The translations under genes and the position numbers were made by a program. The notes beneath the pieces were generated by a model. It saw only the letters and a program-made list of their open reading frames with translations. It was not told the origin of the DNA and made no database searches. Below are positions 1 to 8,623 of a stretch of DNA of 64,000 bases, one piece after another (the first letter of the stretch is position 1; each line of letters starts with the position of its first letter). Origin of the DNA: Pseudoalteromonas carrageenovora IAM 12662 (lineage in GTDB: Bacteria > Pseudomonadota > Gammaproteobacteria > Enterobacterales > Alteromonadaceae). The stretch lies in assembly GCF_900239935.1 (NCBI RefSeq), contig NZ_LT965928.1, positions 296,945 to 360,944 of the forward strand, read 5' to 3'.

Positions 1-28
1 ATGTGAAAGTAGGACATTACCAGGCTTC
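1..28 (+). rRNA. rrf: 5S ribosomal RNA, 3' end only
   Basis: The first bases (ATGTGAAAGTAGG... ACCAGGCTT) match the conserved 3' end of gammaproteobacterial 5S rRNA, where the ATGxGAGAGTAGG loop is followed by the CCAGGC strand of helix I. The 5' part lies outside the window. A strong terminator follows 13 bases later, as expected for the end of an rRNA operon. The exact 3' nucleotide is uncertain by a few bases. Confidence 0.85.
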
Positions 29-40
29 AAATAAGAGAAA

Positions 41-69
41 CCCGTTACAGCAATGTAACGGGTTTTTTT
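41..69 (+). terminator. Rho-independent terminator of the rRNA operon
   Basis: A perfect 8-bp stem CCCGTTAC / GTAACGGG (41-48 and 55-62) with a 6-base loop is followed by seven T residues. It lies just after the 5S rRNA end and would terminate the rrn transcript. Confidence 0.9.
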
Positions 70-441
70 ACGTCTGCAGAAAAGTAAAATTCGCGCAATT
101 AACATCCATACCCATCACGTAGGTCGTGCGTAGCGACTCCCGACGCTAAAAGTATTTTTAATTATACCAAAATCACGCAATATCGCAGTCGGCCAAGAAA
201 GTAACATTTTACTGTAACTCTCTACGGCTGTTGGTAATCAAAAGTGAGTAGATTAGGCGTTAGCCTTGGCATCATAAAATAACTTTTTAAGTATGTTATT
301 TAAACCTTACTGGCATGTATTTCTTTTTATCGACTCAGAACAATTATTGCTCTAGTCTAAATCTAATAACTGTTACTTTATAAATTTACAAATAGAGTAC
401 AGAACTCAGATATATAAGATTAGAATAATAAGGGATTTATA
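70..441. other. Intergenic region with weak palindromic structure
   Basis: No convincing gene is visible here. Bases 117-148 form a GC-rich patch with partial self-complementarity (GCGTAGCGAC / CCGACGC). Bases 165-236 are bounded by TACCAA and TTGGTA, and enclose a short AGTAA/TTACT dyad. Similar TACCAA/TTGGTA-bounded dyads occur elsewhere in the window, for example at 42800 and 43547. The last ~80 bases are AT-rich and probably hold the promoter of the next gene. Confidence 0.3.
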
Positions 442-1245
442 ATGAGTAAAATTGAAAATTATCTGCATGGTACTTTTTGCTGGTCTGAGCTTTGCTCTCA
501 TAACTGGAAAGATGGTAAGGCATTTTATACTTCATTATTTAATTGGGGATATGATGACCAGCCAATTGGAGAAAATTTATATTACACCATGCTGCAAAAA
601 CAAGGTGATGATATTGCAGCAATGTATGAAATGGATCAAGAACAGGTTACTGCGGGTGTTCCGAGTTATTGGTTAGCATATATTACTGTAGATAATGTTG
701 ATGAATGTGCTTTAAAAGCACAAAGCCTTGGTGCTGAAATTATTGCGGGTCCTCATGATGTAATGGATGCTGGCAGAATATTAATGATAAAAGATCCTGG
801 TGGAGCAACTGTTGCTCTGTGGCAAGGGAATGCGCATAAAGGGTGTAAACGTGTTGAGGAGTTAAACACGCCATATTGGTATGAGATGGCAACGCGAGAT
901 ACTAAAGCAAGTAAAGATTTTTACTGTTCTTTGCTGGGTTGGCAAAGTGAAACAAAGCCAATGGATAATATGCAATACACATTGTTTTTAGTTAATGGTA
1001 AACCTATCGCAGGCATGCTTGAAATGACAAAAGAGTGGCCGGGAGATATTCCTGCTCATTGGATGATCTATTTTGCTGTTGAGAATTGCGATACGGCTAT
1101 TAAAAAAGCTGTAGAGCTTGGCGGGCAAGTGTGTGTACCTGCTACAGATGTTCCTGACGTTGGCCGATTTTGTGTTATCTGTGATCCTCAGGGTGCTGTA
1201 TTTTCGGTAATACAGCCAGATATGCTTAGTAGTTCATTAGCGTAA
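442..1245 (+). CDS. VOC (glyoxalase/bleomycin-resistance) family protein with two tandem domains
   Basis: The 267-residue protein has two tandem VOC domains, roughly residues 8-127 and 140-260. Each shows the family pattern of an N-terminal W/F-rich strand, a 'AGxxxM' strand in the middle (second domain 'IAGMLEM') and a closing 'DPxGAxxxxxQ' motif (DPGGATVALWQ; DPQGAVFSVIQ). It resembles the two-domain 'hydroxylase/27-kDa antigen' branch of VOC proteins, whose substrate is usually unknown. The acidic and histidine metal ligands of classical glyoxalase I are not obviously all present, so a catalytic role is not assured. The ATG is preceded by AAGGGA. The gene stands alone between the rRNA operon and an inverted repeat. 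Confidence 0.8.
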   Translation: MSKIENYLHGTFCWSELCSHNWKDGKAFYTSLFNWGYDDQPIGENLYYTMLQKQGDDIAAMYEMDQEQVTAGVPSYWLAYITVDNVDECALKAQSLGAEIIAGPHDVMDAGRILMIKDPGGATVALWQGNAHKGCKRVEELNTPYWYEMATRDTKASKDFYCSLLGWQSETKPMDNMQYTLFLVNGKPIAGMLEMTKEWPGDIPAHWMIYFAVENCDTAIKKAVELGGQVCVPATDVPDVGRFCVICDPQGAVFSVIQPDMLSSSLA

Positions 1246-1252
1246 ATATATT

Positions 1253-1284
1253 CTGGTATTAAAGATAATATTATTTAATACCAG
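1253..1284 (+). terminator. Perfect 11-bp inverted repeat after the VOC gene
   Basis: CTGGTATTAAA (1253-1263) and TTTAATACCAG (1274-1284) are perfectly complementary around a 10-base AT loop, starting 8 bases after the VOC stop codon. There is no clear T-tract after the right arm, so this could be a weak terminator, an mRNA 3' stabiliser or a short dispersed palindrome. Confidence 0.5.
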
Positions 1285-1342
1285 CAACTAAGTTCCCCAC
1301 GTTATTTGACTATCCATTATGAATTATTGTGCAATTTTTCTT

Positions 1343-1350
1343 GCTATAAT
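1343..1350 (+). promoter_or_regulatory. Extended -10 promoter for the small gene/cti pair
   Basis: TGCTATAAT (TG at 1342-1343, perfect TATAAT at 1345-1350) is an extended -10 element, about 37 bases upstream of the ATG at 1387. No good -35 hexamer is seen at 17-bp spacing, which is tolerated by extended -10 promoters. Confidence 0.55.
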
Positions 1351-1386
1351 GCACACAATTAAATAGTTAGTAGCACTGAGAGCACA

Positions 1387-1752
1387 ATGGAAATTGAACA
1401 AGATAGCAACTTAACCCTTCCTTTATTTCTTCTTGATGAAACTTTGAGTGAAAGAGATTTAGAACACCCTGATTTTGAAATTTCTATTGCGTTAAATGAT
1501 GAGTTACTAACTCAAATTTGCCAAAACCCGAGCGAAGGTAGCAGTGTTGCTATTACGCTGAGTAATTACCAACTATTAATTACAGATTCGGTGTACTTGG
1601 CGATTATAGAACAAGAGCACGATGCGCAAATTACTTTAACTCATGGACCTTTATTGAGTGTGGTACTAAATACCTCAGAGCAACAAACATTTGTATCTCC
1701 ACAAATGGATATGATGCCAACATTTGACTTAGGTGATGAGGACTTAGAATGA
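1387..1752 (+). CDS. Small acidic protein of unknown function, coupled to cti
   Basis: I do not recognise this 121-residue protein. It is rich in Asp/Glu (C-terminus DLGDEDLE), has no signal peptide or membrane segment, and alternates beta-prone stretches such as 'SVAITLSNYQLLI' and 'PLLSVVL'. Its stop codon overlaps the start of cti by four bases (ATGA at 1749-1752), so the two genes are translationally coupled and share the promoter near 1345. A role connected with the isomerase is possible from position only. Confidence 0.7.
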   Translation: MEIEQDSNLTLPLFLLDETLSERDLEHPDFEISIALNDELLTQICQNPSEGSSVAITLSNYQLLITDSVYLAIIEQEHDAQITLTHGPLLSVVLNTSEQQTFVSPQMDMMPTFDLGDEDLE

Positions 1753-4082
1753 AAAAAATTCTAATAAGTGCCATAGTACTGATTATTTTGAGTGGGTGTG
1801 CATATTTAGGCAGTGCTCATTACGATAATGTATTTGGTGCAGAGCAAACACAGGAACGTATTGTTCCACATACCACGGGTGCCGGGGCTGATTTTTTACA
1901 AAATGTAAAACCAGTACTCGATACTCGCTGTGTTGTATGTCATGGCTGTTATGATGCGCCTTGTCAATTGAAGCTTTCATCGCCTGAGGGTATTGACCGT
2001 GGGCTAAGCAAAGATCTTGTTTATGATGGAACACGTTTACTTGCCACTACACCGAGCCGTTTGTTATTTGATGCCACTGATACTAAGCAATGGCGCGAGA
2101 AAAACTTTACGCCTGTGCTTAATGAGCGCGCTCAAACAGAAGAGGCTAACTTAGCTGGTAGCGTGCTATTTAATAGTTTGGTATTAAAGCAAAGCCATGA
2201 ATTACCTGCTAATGAAGTCTTAGATGATGAGTTTGATTTTTCACTTAGTCGCTCACAAACGTGTGCCACAATGGGCGAATTTGATCGACTTGCGGATGAG
2301 CAACCCCATGCTGGTATGCCTTATGGTTTACCGGGAGTTTCGCGGGAAGAGTTTAATCATTTACAAAACTGGCTTAAAGATGGCGGTAAAATGTCGCACC
2401 TTAAGCCGCCTAGCCAATTTGATCTAAACAAAATAAAAGGCTGGGAAGCATTTTTAAATCAAGATAGTTTAAAGTATCAGTTATCCGCTCGTTATATATA
2501 TGAACATTGGTTTTTAGCGCACATTTATTTTACTCCCGAAAACCCAAAAAGCTTTTTTAAACTTGTGCGTTCAAGTACTCCTCCTGGTGAGGAAATAAAG
2601 CTAATCAACACGCGCCGCCCATATGATGATCCTAAAGTTAGCCGTGTTTATTATCGTTTTATGCAAGAACGCTCAACTATTCTTTCTAAAACACATTTAC
2701 CACTTGAGCTTAATGAAGCTAAGTTACTACGTTTATATGAGCAGTTTATTGCGCCTGATTACACCGTAACTAAAATGCCGAGTTATAAAGCTCAGTCGGC
2801 TTCAAATCCATTTAAAACATTTGAAGTAATTCCTATTAATTCTAAGTATCAGTTTATGCTTGATGAAGCTGAACTTATTATTATGGGTTTTATAAAAGGG
2901 CCTGTTTGTCGTGGTCAGATTGCGCTAAACGTAATTAATGATCATTTTTGGGTAGCCTTTGCTGACCCTGATAAAGTTGCTACACCCGCTGTAGGGGAAA
3001 TGCTTGTACAACATGAAGATGCTCTAGAGCTTCCTGCTGCTGAAGAAAGTAATGCATTGCCTATCTCTAGCTGGGTTAAATATTCAGTACGTGAGAAAAA
3101 ATATTTACAGGCTAAAGTTGAGCTTGCAAACGACATGTTTAAAGGTGGCGAGCATCTTACAACCGATTTGCTTTGGAAAGGTGATGGACATAATAAAAAT
3201 GCAGCACTGACTATTTTTCGTCATTTTGACAGTGCTACTGTGGTTAAAGGTTTTATAGGGCAAGAACCTAAAACAACTTGGATACTTGATTATGCTTTAT
3301 TTGAGCGTATTCACTACTTACTTGTAGCCGGTTTTGATGTGTACGGAAATATTGGTCACCAATTAGTGACACGCTTATATATGGATTTTTTACGTTTAGA
3401 GGGCGAGCAAAACTTTTTATCGTTGCTGCCAGAGGCAAAGCGTAATCAAATTAAAAAACAGTGGTATCGTAACTCACCACCAGATTTATCTAAGTTCTTT
3501 AAAAATAATCGCGAATTTAGCCAGCCAAGCGGTATTGAGTATAAAACCGATAACCCACAGCACGAGTTATACACTTTAATGAAGGAGACTTTAGCGCCTG
3601 TACTAAGTGAAAGGTACGATTACACTAAAGTGCCAGAGCCGTTAAGTGCAATAAATAATATGTCTGCAGAGGCGGTTAATTTATTACCTCAAATTTCTTT
3701 TGTACTTGTTAAGTAAGCTGATAATAGCCATAAAGGTTATACAATCATCCATCATAATGCGCACTATAATATATCGAGTTTATTAAATGAAAACGGCCAA
3801 CGAGCCTATGATGAAGATACAGCTACAATAGTGCCTGGCTTTATAGGTGATTACCCTGCTGCTATTTGGTATTTAAATAACGATCAACAAGTTAATGCAT
3901 TTGCCGAGCAGTTGCCAATGATGCAAATTGAAGCTGATTATCGTGCTTTAAAAAGTAAATTTGGAATACGCCGCACTCACCCACAGTTTTGGCAATACAG
4001 CGACATTTTACACTCTGTGGCAAAAGAGTATCGTGGTATAGAACATGGAATGTTTGATTACAACCGATTAGAAAATAGATAA
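1749..4082 (+). pseudogene. cti: Fatty acid cis/trans isomerase, interrupted by an in-frame stop
   Basis: Cti is a periplasmic haem enzyme that converts cis to trans unsaturated fatty acids in membrane phospholipids under solvent or heat stress. The N-terminus has a lipobox-like signal (LSGC, Cys17) and a cytochrome-c type haem motif CVVCH at residues 61-65. The frame runs to a TAA at 3714-3716 (codon 656). It then continues in the same frame, with clearly family-like sequence (GYTIIHHNAHYNISS, PGFIGDYP, FDYNRLEN), to a second stop at 4080-4082. The full frame is 777 codons, the usual length of Cti (about 760-790), so the missing 121 residues are the true C-terminus. A single substitution such as GAA to TAA explains it. 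Either the gene is freshly inactivated or a sequencing error is present; UAA readthrough is possible but unsupported. Confidence 0.85.
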
Positions 4083-4096
4083 CGTTTAACTTTATA

Positions 4097-4120
4097 AAAC
4101 CCAGCTTTTGCTGGGTTTTT
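4097..4120 (+). terminator. Rho-independent terminator after cti
   Basis: The stem ACCCAGC / GCTGGGT (4099-4105 and 4110-4116) has a TTTT loop and is followed by a T-tract. It is flanked by A residues on the left, so it may work on both strands. It lies 16 bases after the second cti stop, supporting 4082 as the ancestral gene end. Confidence 0.85.
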
Positions 4121-4237
4121 ATTGTCATAGTTTTCTTGTCTAAACATAGCTTACTTAATCATATAAATGGTATTACTCTTACTGATTTTGCGTTTCATAA
4201 AATTAGGCTACACTTAGATAAAAAAACAGGTCCTTAC

Positions 4238-5983
4238 ATGTTCAATATTATTAAAAGTGTTAGAAAGCGATACCGATGGGCGTTATTAGCTATTGCGCTT
4301 TTGATCAGTGGTTCTGCATTATTACTCCAATTAAGTATTTCGGTTCAAAAGTACGATGCTAAAATTATTAATATTGCAGGTAAGCAAAGGATGCTTTCGC
4401 AAAAAATAGCCTGGCATAGTAATACTATACTTAATACGAATAACTACTCTGCATTACATACTCAATCTCTAAAAAAATCCTTAAATGTATTTAAATCTGC
4501 TCATCAACAATTATTAGCTCAAAGCCCTAACGGGGAGTATAAATATTTAACGCCTGAGCTTATAAAGTTATACCTATATGAGCCAATACAGCTAGATAAA
4601 AGCGTTACACAATACATATTAGAAGCAGAGAAGTTGTTATACCAAAAGGGGGAAGTAAAACAGTCAGTTTTTTCTATCGAAGAGGTAGAAGCGGTTTTAT
4701 TAAACCTCGATAAGGCAGTTAGTTTATATGAGCAAAGTGCGCTCAGTAAGGTTAACTGGGTTTCTAATTTAGAAATATTATGTTGGCTATTAGCCATGAT
4801 ATTACTGCTAATTGAGCTAAGATTTGTTTTTATGCCAATGGAGAAAGAAGTAACAAGTACGCTGTTAGAATTACAAAAACAAAAAGATTTTGTACAGCAA
4901 ATTAGCCAAAATAAAGAGCATTTTATTGCCAGAGCTAGTCACGAATTTAGAACACCTTTACAAGGCCTTATCACATCTATAGAAGCACTAGAGATAACCC
5001 CTGAGCAAGAAAGTATTAAAACACAGGCAAAATATTGCTCCCTCAGATTAATATCCATGCTTGATGAGTTACAAGACCTGCAAGCTCTAAGTGCAGGGAA
5101 GTGGGTGCCCCATTTAAAAGATGAAAACCTATTAGAGTCGTGCAATAAAGTAGTGATAGCTTATAAATATGCATGTAAGCAAAAAGGTATAAAGTTAACT
5201 AGTCATTTAGATGAATCGTTAAATTGTATTTGTAAATTAGATCACCAGCGCTTGCAGCATATGTTTACTGAATTGATGAGTAACGCGATTAAATTTACAG
5301 CTCAAGGTGAGATTAATGTATCTGCAAAGCTTTTAAATAATGAGTTTTGTTTAACTGTGAAAGACACAGGTTGTGGTTTTTCACAGGTAATTGCTGATCT
5401 TGAGTTTGATTCGTTTAAACAGAGTAACCACTTTCAAGGATTAAGAACCGGACTTACCCGGGTACAGTATGTAGTTAAGGCGCTTCATGGCGCAATAAGC
5501 TTTAAAAACAACGAAACGCATGGCGCTACAGTAACCCTAAGCTTACCAATAATAAGTCATAAAGAAGCGCTTGTAGAGCACACAGTAAACAGCAATCTAA
5601 CATGCTTAGTTGTTGAGGATAACCCACTTAATACTTTGTTGCTTACCCGTATACTTACTCTTTTAAATTTAAGCTACGAGTGCGCCGTAAATGGAGAAAT
5701 AGCGTGTGATATGGTGAGCAAAAATGAATACGATATTATTTTTATGGATTTAAATATGCCAGTGATGGATGGATTTGAAGCAATAAAAATAATACGTTCT
5801 GAACTTAATAAAACCATGCCAATTATAGCCGTAACAGCAAATACCTCAGATGATGATATGGAGCAAGTTTATAAAAATGGAGCTAATTTTCATATCCATA
5901 AACCTATCAGCCAACAAGCAATTGAGGATGCTTTAAATAGCATACGTGAAATTAATTTCACTTGCAGTGAAGGTACTTGCTAA
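4238..5983 (+). CDS. Membrane-bound hybrid sensor histidine kinase with receiver domain
   Basis: Starting at the ATG at 4238 (upstream AACAGG) the protein has 581 residues; an earlier TTG at 4136 overlaps the terminator zone and lacks a ribosome site. The order is TM1 (about 13-33), a NarX/PilJ-like periplasmic domain with INIAGKQRMLSQKI at 45-58, TM2 (about 180-200), a HisKA domain with phospho-acceptor His235 (SHEFRTP), an ATPase domain with N-box (MSNAIKFT) and G1 box (DTGCGF), and a C-terminal receiver with Asp504 (FMDLNMPVMDG) and Lys555. The G2 box is unusual (GLRTGL rather than GxGLGL), so ATP binding may be altered. No partner regulator lies next to it. NarX/PilJ-type domains sense nitrate or related ligands in known members, but the ligand cannot be read here. 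Confidence 0.85.
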   Translation: MFNIIKSVRKRYRWALLAIALLISGSALLLQLSISVQKYDAKIINIAGKQRMLSQKIAWHSNTILNTNNYSALHTQSLKKSLNVFKSAHQQLLAQSPNGEYKYLTPELIKLYLYEPIQLDKSVTQYILEAEKLLYQKGEVKQSVFSIEEVEAVLLNLDKAVSLYEQSALSKVNWVSNLEILCWLLAMILLLIELRFVFMPMEKEVTSTLLELQKQKDFVQQISQNKEHFIARASHEFRTPLQGLITSIEALEITPEQESIKTQAKYCSLRLISMLDELQDLQALSAGKWVPHLKDENLLESCNKVVIAYKYACKQKGIKLTSHLDESLNCICKLDHQRLQHMFTELMSNAIKFTAQGEINVSAKLLNNEFCLTVKDTGCGFSQVIADLEFDSFKQSNHFQGLRTGLTRVQYVVKALHGAISFKNNETHGATVTLSLPIISHKEALVEHTVNSNLTCLVVEDNPLNTLLLTRILTLLNLSYECAVNGEIACDMVSKNEYDIIFMDLNMPVMDGFEAIKIIRSELNKTMPIIAVTANTSDDDMEQVYKNGANFHIHKPISQQAIEDALNSIREINFTCSEGTC

Positions 5984-6035
5984 GTACTTTAAATATGCGT
6001 TAAGTTGTTGTTTTATTGTTTACTCGGAAACGCAC

Positions 6036-7447
6036 GTGCAGTCAATTACGCTTCAGCAATTTAATGGTTACTTAAAAGGGCAGGGTAAAAGCCGTTACAA
6101 TATTAGTACTTTAAATTGGCAAGTTAATTTGGGAGAACATTGGCTATTATTAGGCGGGAATGGCGCAGGTAAATCAGCGTTAACGGCTACCTTAATAGGC
6201 GACGCAAAGTGTGAGAGTGGCAAACGGTTAAGTAACATTGACAACTTGATGTTGGTCTCATCTGATTCCCAAAAGCAATTACTAGCAAATGAGTTAGAGC
6301 ATGAAAAGCAAAGCTTAGTAAAAGATCTTATATTTACCTCGCAAAACCAACACAGCAGCCTTTTAACTCAGCTTATTGAGCTTTTTAAATTTGATACGCT
6401 ACTAAACAGGCGCTTTAGAGACCTATCAACCGGTGAAACCCGCAAGTTATTACTCATTAATGCGCTTAGTTCAAGCTGTGACTTAGTGGTGCTTGATGAG
6501 CCTTTTGATGGACTTGATGCGGATTCGTGCCTTCAGCTTAATCAAATACTAGTAGATCTTAGTAAAATAATTACTTTTGTTTTTGTCTTAAACCGTCTGG
6601 ATGAAATCCCTGCTTTTATTTCTCATTATGGTTATGTTAGCCAAGGGTGCTTAATCCATACATTAGCTAACCCAAGTGTTGAACAGTTAAACGACTTACT
6701 AAAATTACTGCATTTAGAGCACACTACATTAAGTGTACCAAAACCCGATAGCACACAGTTACAATCGCTATTTGCAGGCGAGACTTTAGTTAAATTAAAT
6801 AATGCTAAAGTTAGTTATAGTGATGTAACTGTATTTAAAAACTTAAGCTGGACTATAAAAAAGCATCAGCATTGGCAACTAAGTGGAGCAAATGGCTCAG
6901 GTAAAACATGCTTATAAACTTAATAACAGGTGACAACCCTCAATGTTATAATAATGACATTGAAGTGTTTGGGTTTAAACGGGGTACGGGTGAAAGTATT
7001 TGGGGTATAAAACAGCACATTGGTTTTATATCAAATGCACTTCATATAGATTTCCGAGTAAGTATTTCGGCGCTTAATACTGTTATTTCAGGATTTTATG
7101 ACAGCATTGGTTTATATCAAAAACCGAGTGATTCACAAGTAAATATCGCCAAGCAGTGGCTTGCATTAATAGGTTTAAGTGATAAGCAAAACACCTCATT
7201 TACCCAGCTTTCGTATGGGGATCAGCGTATGTTATTAATTGTACGCGCGATGATAAAGCACCCCACATTACTTATTTTAGATGAGCCTTGCTTAGGGCTA
7301 GATGAAGCGAATAGGCAGCGGGTGTTAGTATTAATCGAGAAAGTGTGTGCGGCTAATACAAGCACTGTAATTTATGTAAATCACCATGCGGCAGACAAAA
7401 TTAAAGGAATAGAGAATTACTTAAAAATGGAAGATTTTAAGTATTAG
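6036..7447 (+). pseudogene. modF: ModF/PhrA-type double ABC ATPase, frameshifted
   Basis: The two reading frames together match E. coli ModF (490 residues), a two-ABC-domain ATPase annotated with molybdenum transport. Domain 1 has Walker A GGNGAGKSA, signature LSTGETRK and Walker B VVLDEPFDGLD. Domain 2 begins with Walker A GANGSGKT at 6888-6908, where the frame stops at 6915-6917. The match resumes one frame back at 6908 (LINLITGDNPQ, then LSYGDQR and LLILDEPCLGLD). Inserting one base after GKT restores the family alignment exactly. The likely start is GTG 6036 (VQSITLQQF...), because an earlier ATG at 5946 overlaps the kinase gene and adds about 30 residues absent from the family. No classical slippery heptamer is present, so a single-base deletion or sequencing error is more likely than programmed frameshifting. 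No modABC genes are nearby. Confidence 0.85.
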
Positions 7448-7628
7448 TTCGTTTTTTATATTTTTTATTAATACTTTCTATTGAATAAATAACGATTTCA
7501 ATCGCAAGAAGAGTAGAAGCAATGATTAACCCGCCACTTGGTTTAAAGTGTCCCTCTTGATAGTAATATATTCCACTTATAAACAGCATGGAGAGAAAAA
7601 ATAAAATCTCAAATTGAATACGTTTCAT
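7437..7628 (-). CDS. Small membrane protein, function unknown
   Basis: A 63-residue protein with two predicted membrane helices (about residues 7-22 and 34-50) separated by a short polar loop (YYQEGHFKPSGG), ending in a lysine-rich tail (NKKYKKRT). This arrangement, with a basic cytoplasmic tail, is typical of small inner-membrane proteins. It overlaps the end of modF by 11 bases on the opposite strand. The start ATG has only a weak ribosome site (AAGTGA). I cannot assign a function. Confidence 0.5.
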   Translation of the reverse strand: MKRIQFEILFFLSMLFISGIYYYQEGHFKPSGGLIIASTLLAIEIVIYSIESINKKYKKRTNT

Positions 7629-7646
7629 AATTCACTTAAATATTAT

Positions 7647-7678
7647 GAGCTTACAAAGAGTAGCCATTTCGTAAGCTC
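7647..7678 (-). terminator. Inverted repeat downstream of the TraB/GumN gene
   Basis: GAGCTTAC (7647-7654) and GTAAGCTC (7671-7678) form an 8-bp stem with a 16-base loop, located 17 bases beyond the stop of the minus-strand gene at 7695. There is no clear T-run, so termination is only a guess. Confidence 0.35.
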
Positions 7679-7694
7679 TATAGGGGGTCTAATT

Positions 7695-8573
7695 TTAAAG
7701 GCGAGTAACACTGAAACCTTTATCTTTTAACTGCTTTATTAAACCATGTTGCTCTGGTAAGTGCAGTGCGCCTACTGCAATAAATAGCTTTTCTTTAGTT
7801 AAGCGAGGCACTAATTGCTCAACCCATTTATCATTACGATTAACTAGCATAACTTGCTCGCTTATTTCACCGTAATTACTCTCGTCAAAACTCATATTGT
7901 AGTACTCGGTAAGCGTATCCATATCGCCATTTTTCCATGCGTTTACTAGCTTAATGAAGTAGGTATTAATATCGGCAAGCTGCTCAAACGTTTCTTCAAT
8001 CATTTCGTTACTTAATAGTGCCATACCATCAAACATTTGCAGTTGCTGCTCTAGCGTTTCTAGCTCTCCAATTGTGATATTTTGCTTTTTAGCGTAAGCA
8101 AGTACTTGCTTGTCTATGCCTGTTTGGTCAGAAAAACCTGCATTTTGAAACTCAATTTGCATCATCGTCACCATTACAGCCCAAGGTTTTAGGCCGTTAA
8201 ACATGGCAATATCAATCGATTTTTTAGAAAAATAATCTTTAAGTTTACTGTAGTTTTGCTTTGAGAGCTCTGTTTGTAATGTTTTGCCATCTTTAAGCAT
8301 CATAAAGGGCATTGAACGCTGCTGCATTTGCAAAGGCGTGAGTTTACTAATATCTACTTCAACAACAACTTGCTCGCTTTGATCTATAGCCTTAGTTACT
8401 TTTTCTGGTAAGCCTTTCATGCTGGCATCACCTACGTGAACTGTGCCAAACAAATATGAGCTAGTGCCGTTTTTCTCTACTTTATATAAAGCCGGTGCCG
8501 CAAGGCTATTAAAACTAAGTACTGTAAACAGCACCATAATAAAAAGGTGACTAATACGAGGTGTTGCTTTCAT
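7695..8573 (-). CDS. TraB/GumN (YbaP-like) family protein
   Basis: The 292-residue protein carries an N-terminal signal peptide (hydrophobic residues about 9-24, cleavage near SLAAPA). It shows the TraB/GumN family motifs: the N-terminal GTVHVG, the central glutamate motif GELETLEQQL, and the C-terminal VGALHLPEQHGL. These histidines and glutamates form the putative metal site of the Tiki/TraB protease-like clan. E. coli YbaP is the closest well-known relative; its physiological role is unclear. The protein is probably periplasmic or membrane-attached. It is a single gene with its own short intergenic space to the sensor kinase gene behind it. Confidence 0.85.
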   Translation of the reverse strand: MKATPRISHLFIMVLFTVLSFNSLAAPALYKVEKNGTSSYLFGTVHVGDASMKGLPEKVTKAIDQSEQVVVEVDISKLTPLQMQQRSMPFMMLKDGKTLQTELSKQNYSKLKDYFSKKSIDIAMFNGLKPWAVMVTMMQIEFQNAGFSDQTGIDKQVLAYAKKQNITIGELETLEQQLQMFDGMALLSNEMIEETFEQLADINTYFIKLVNAWKNGDMDTLTEYYNMSFDESNYGEISEQVMLVNRNDKWVEQLVPRLTKEKLFIAVGALHLPEQHGLIKQLKDKGFSVTRL

Positions 8574-8623
8574 AGCTTGTCCTTAAAATCTCATTGTTGA
8601 GTTAGATAAATACTAACCTAAAT

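Noticed and set aside
3714..3716. Selenocysteine or pyrrolysine at the cti stop
   Set aside because: The codon is UAA, which is not used for either amino acid, and no catalytic residue is expected at this place.
6903..6917. Programmed -1 frameshifting in modF
   Set aside because: The sequence GGTAAAACATG is not an X-XXY-YYZ slippery heptamer and no pseudoknot is evident. The shift falls exactly in a Walker A motif, which fits a deletion better.
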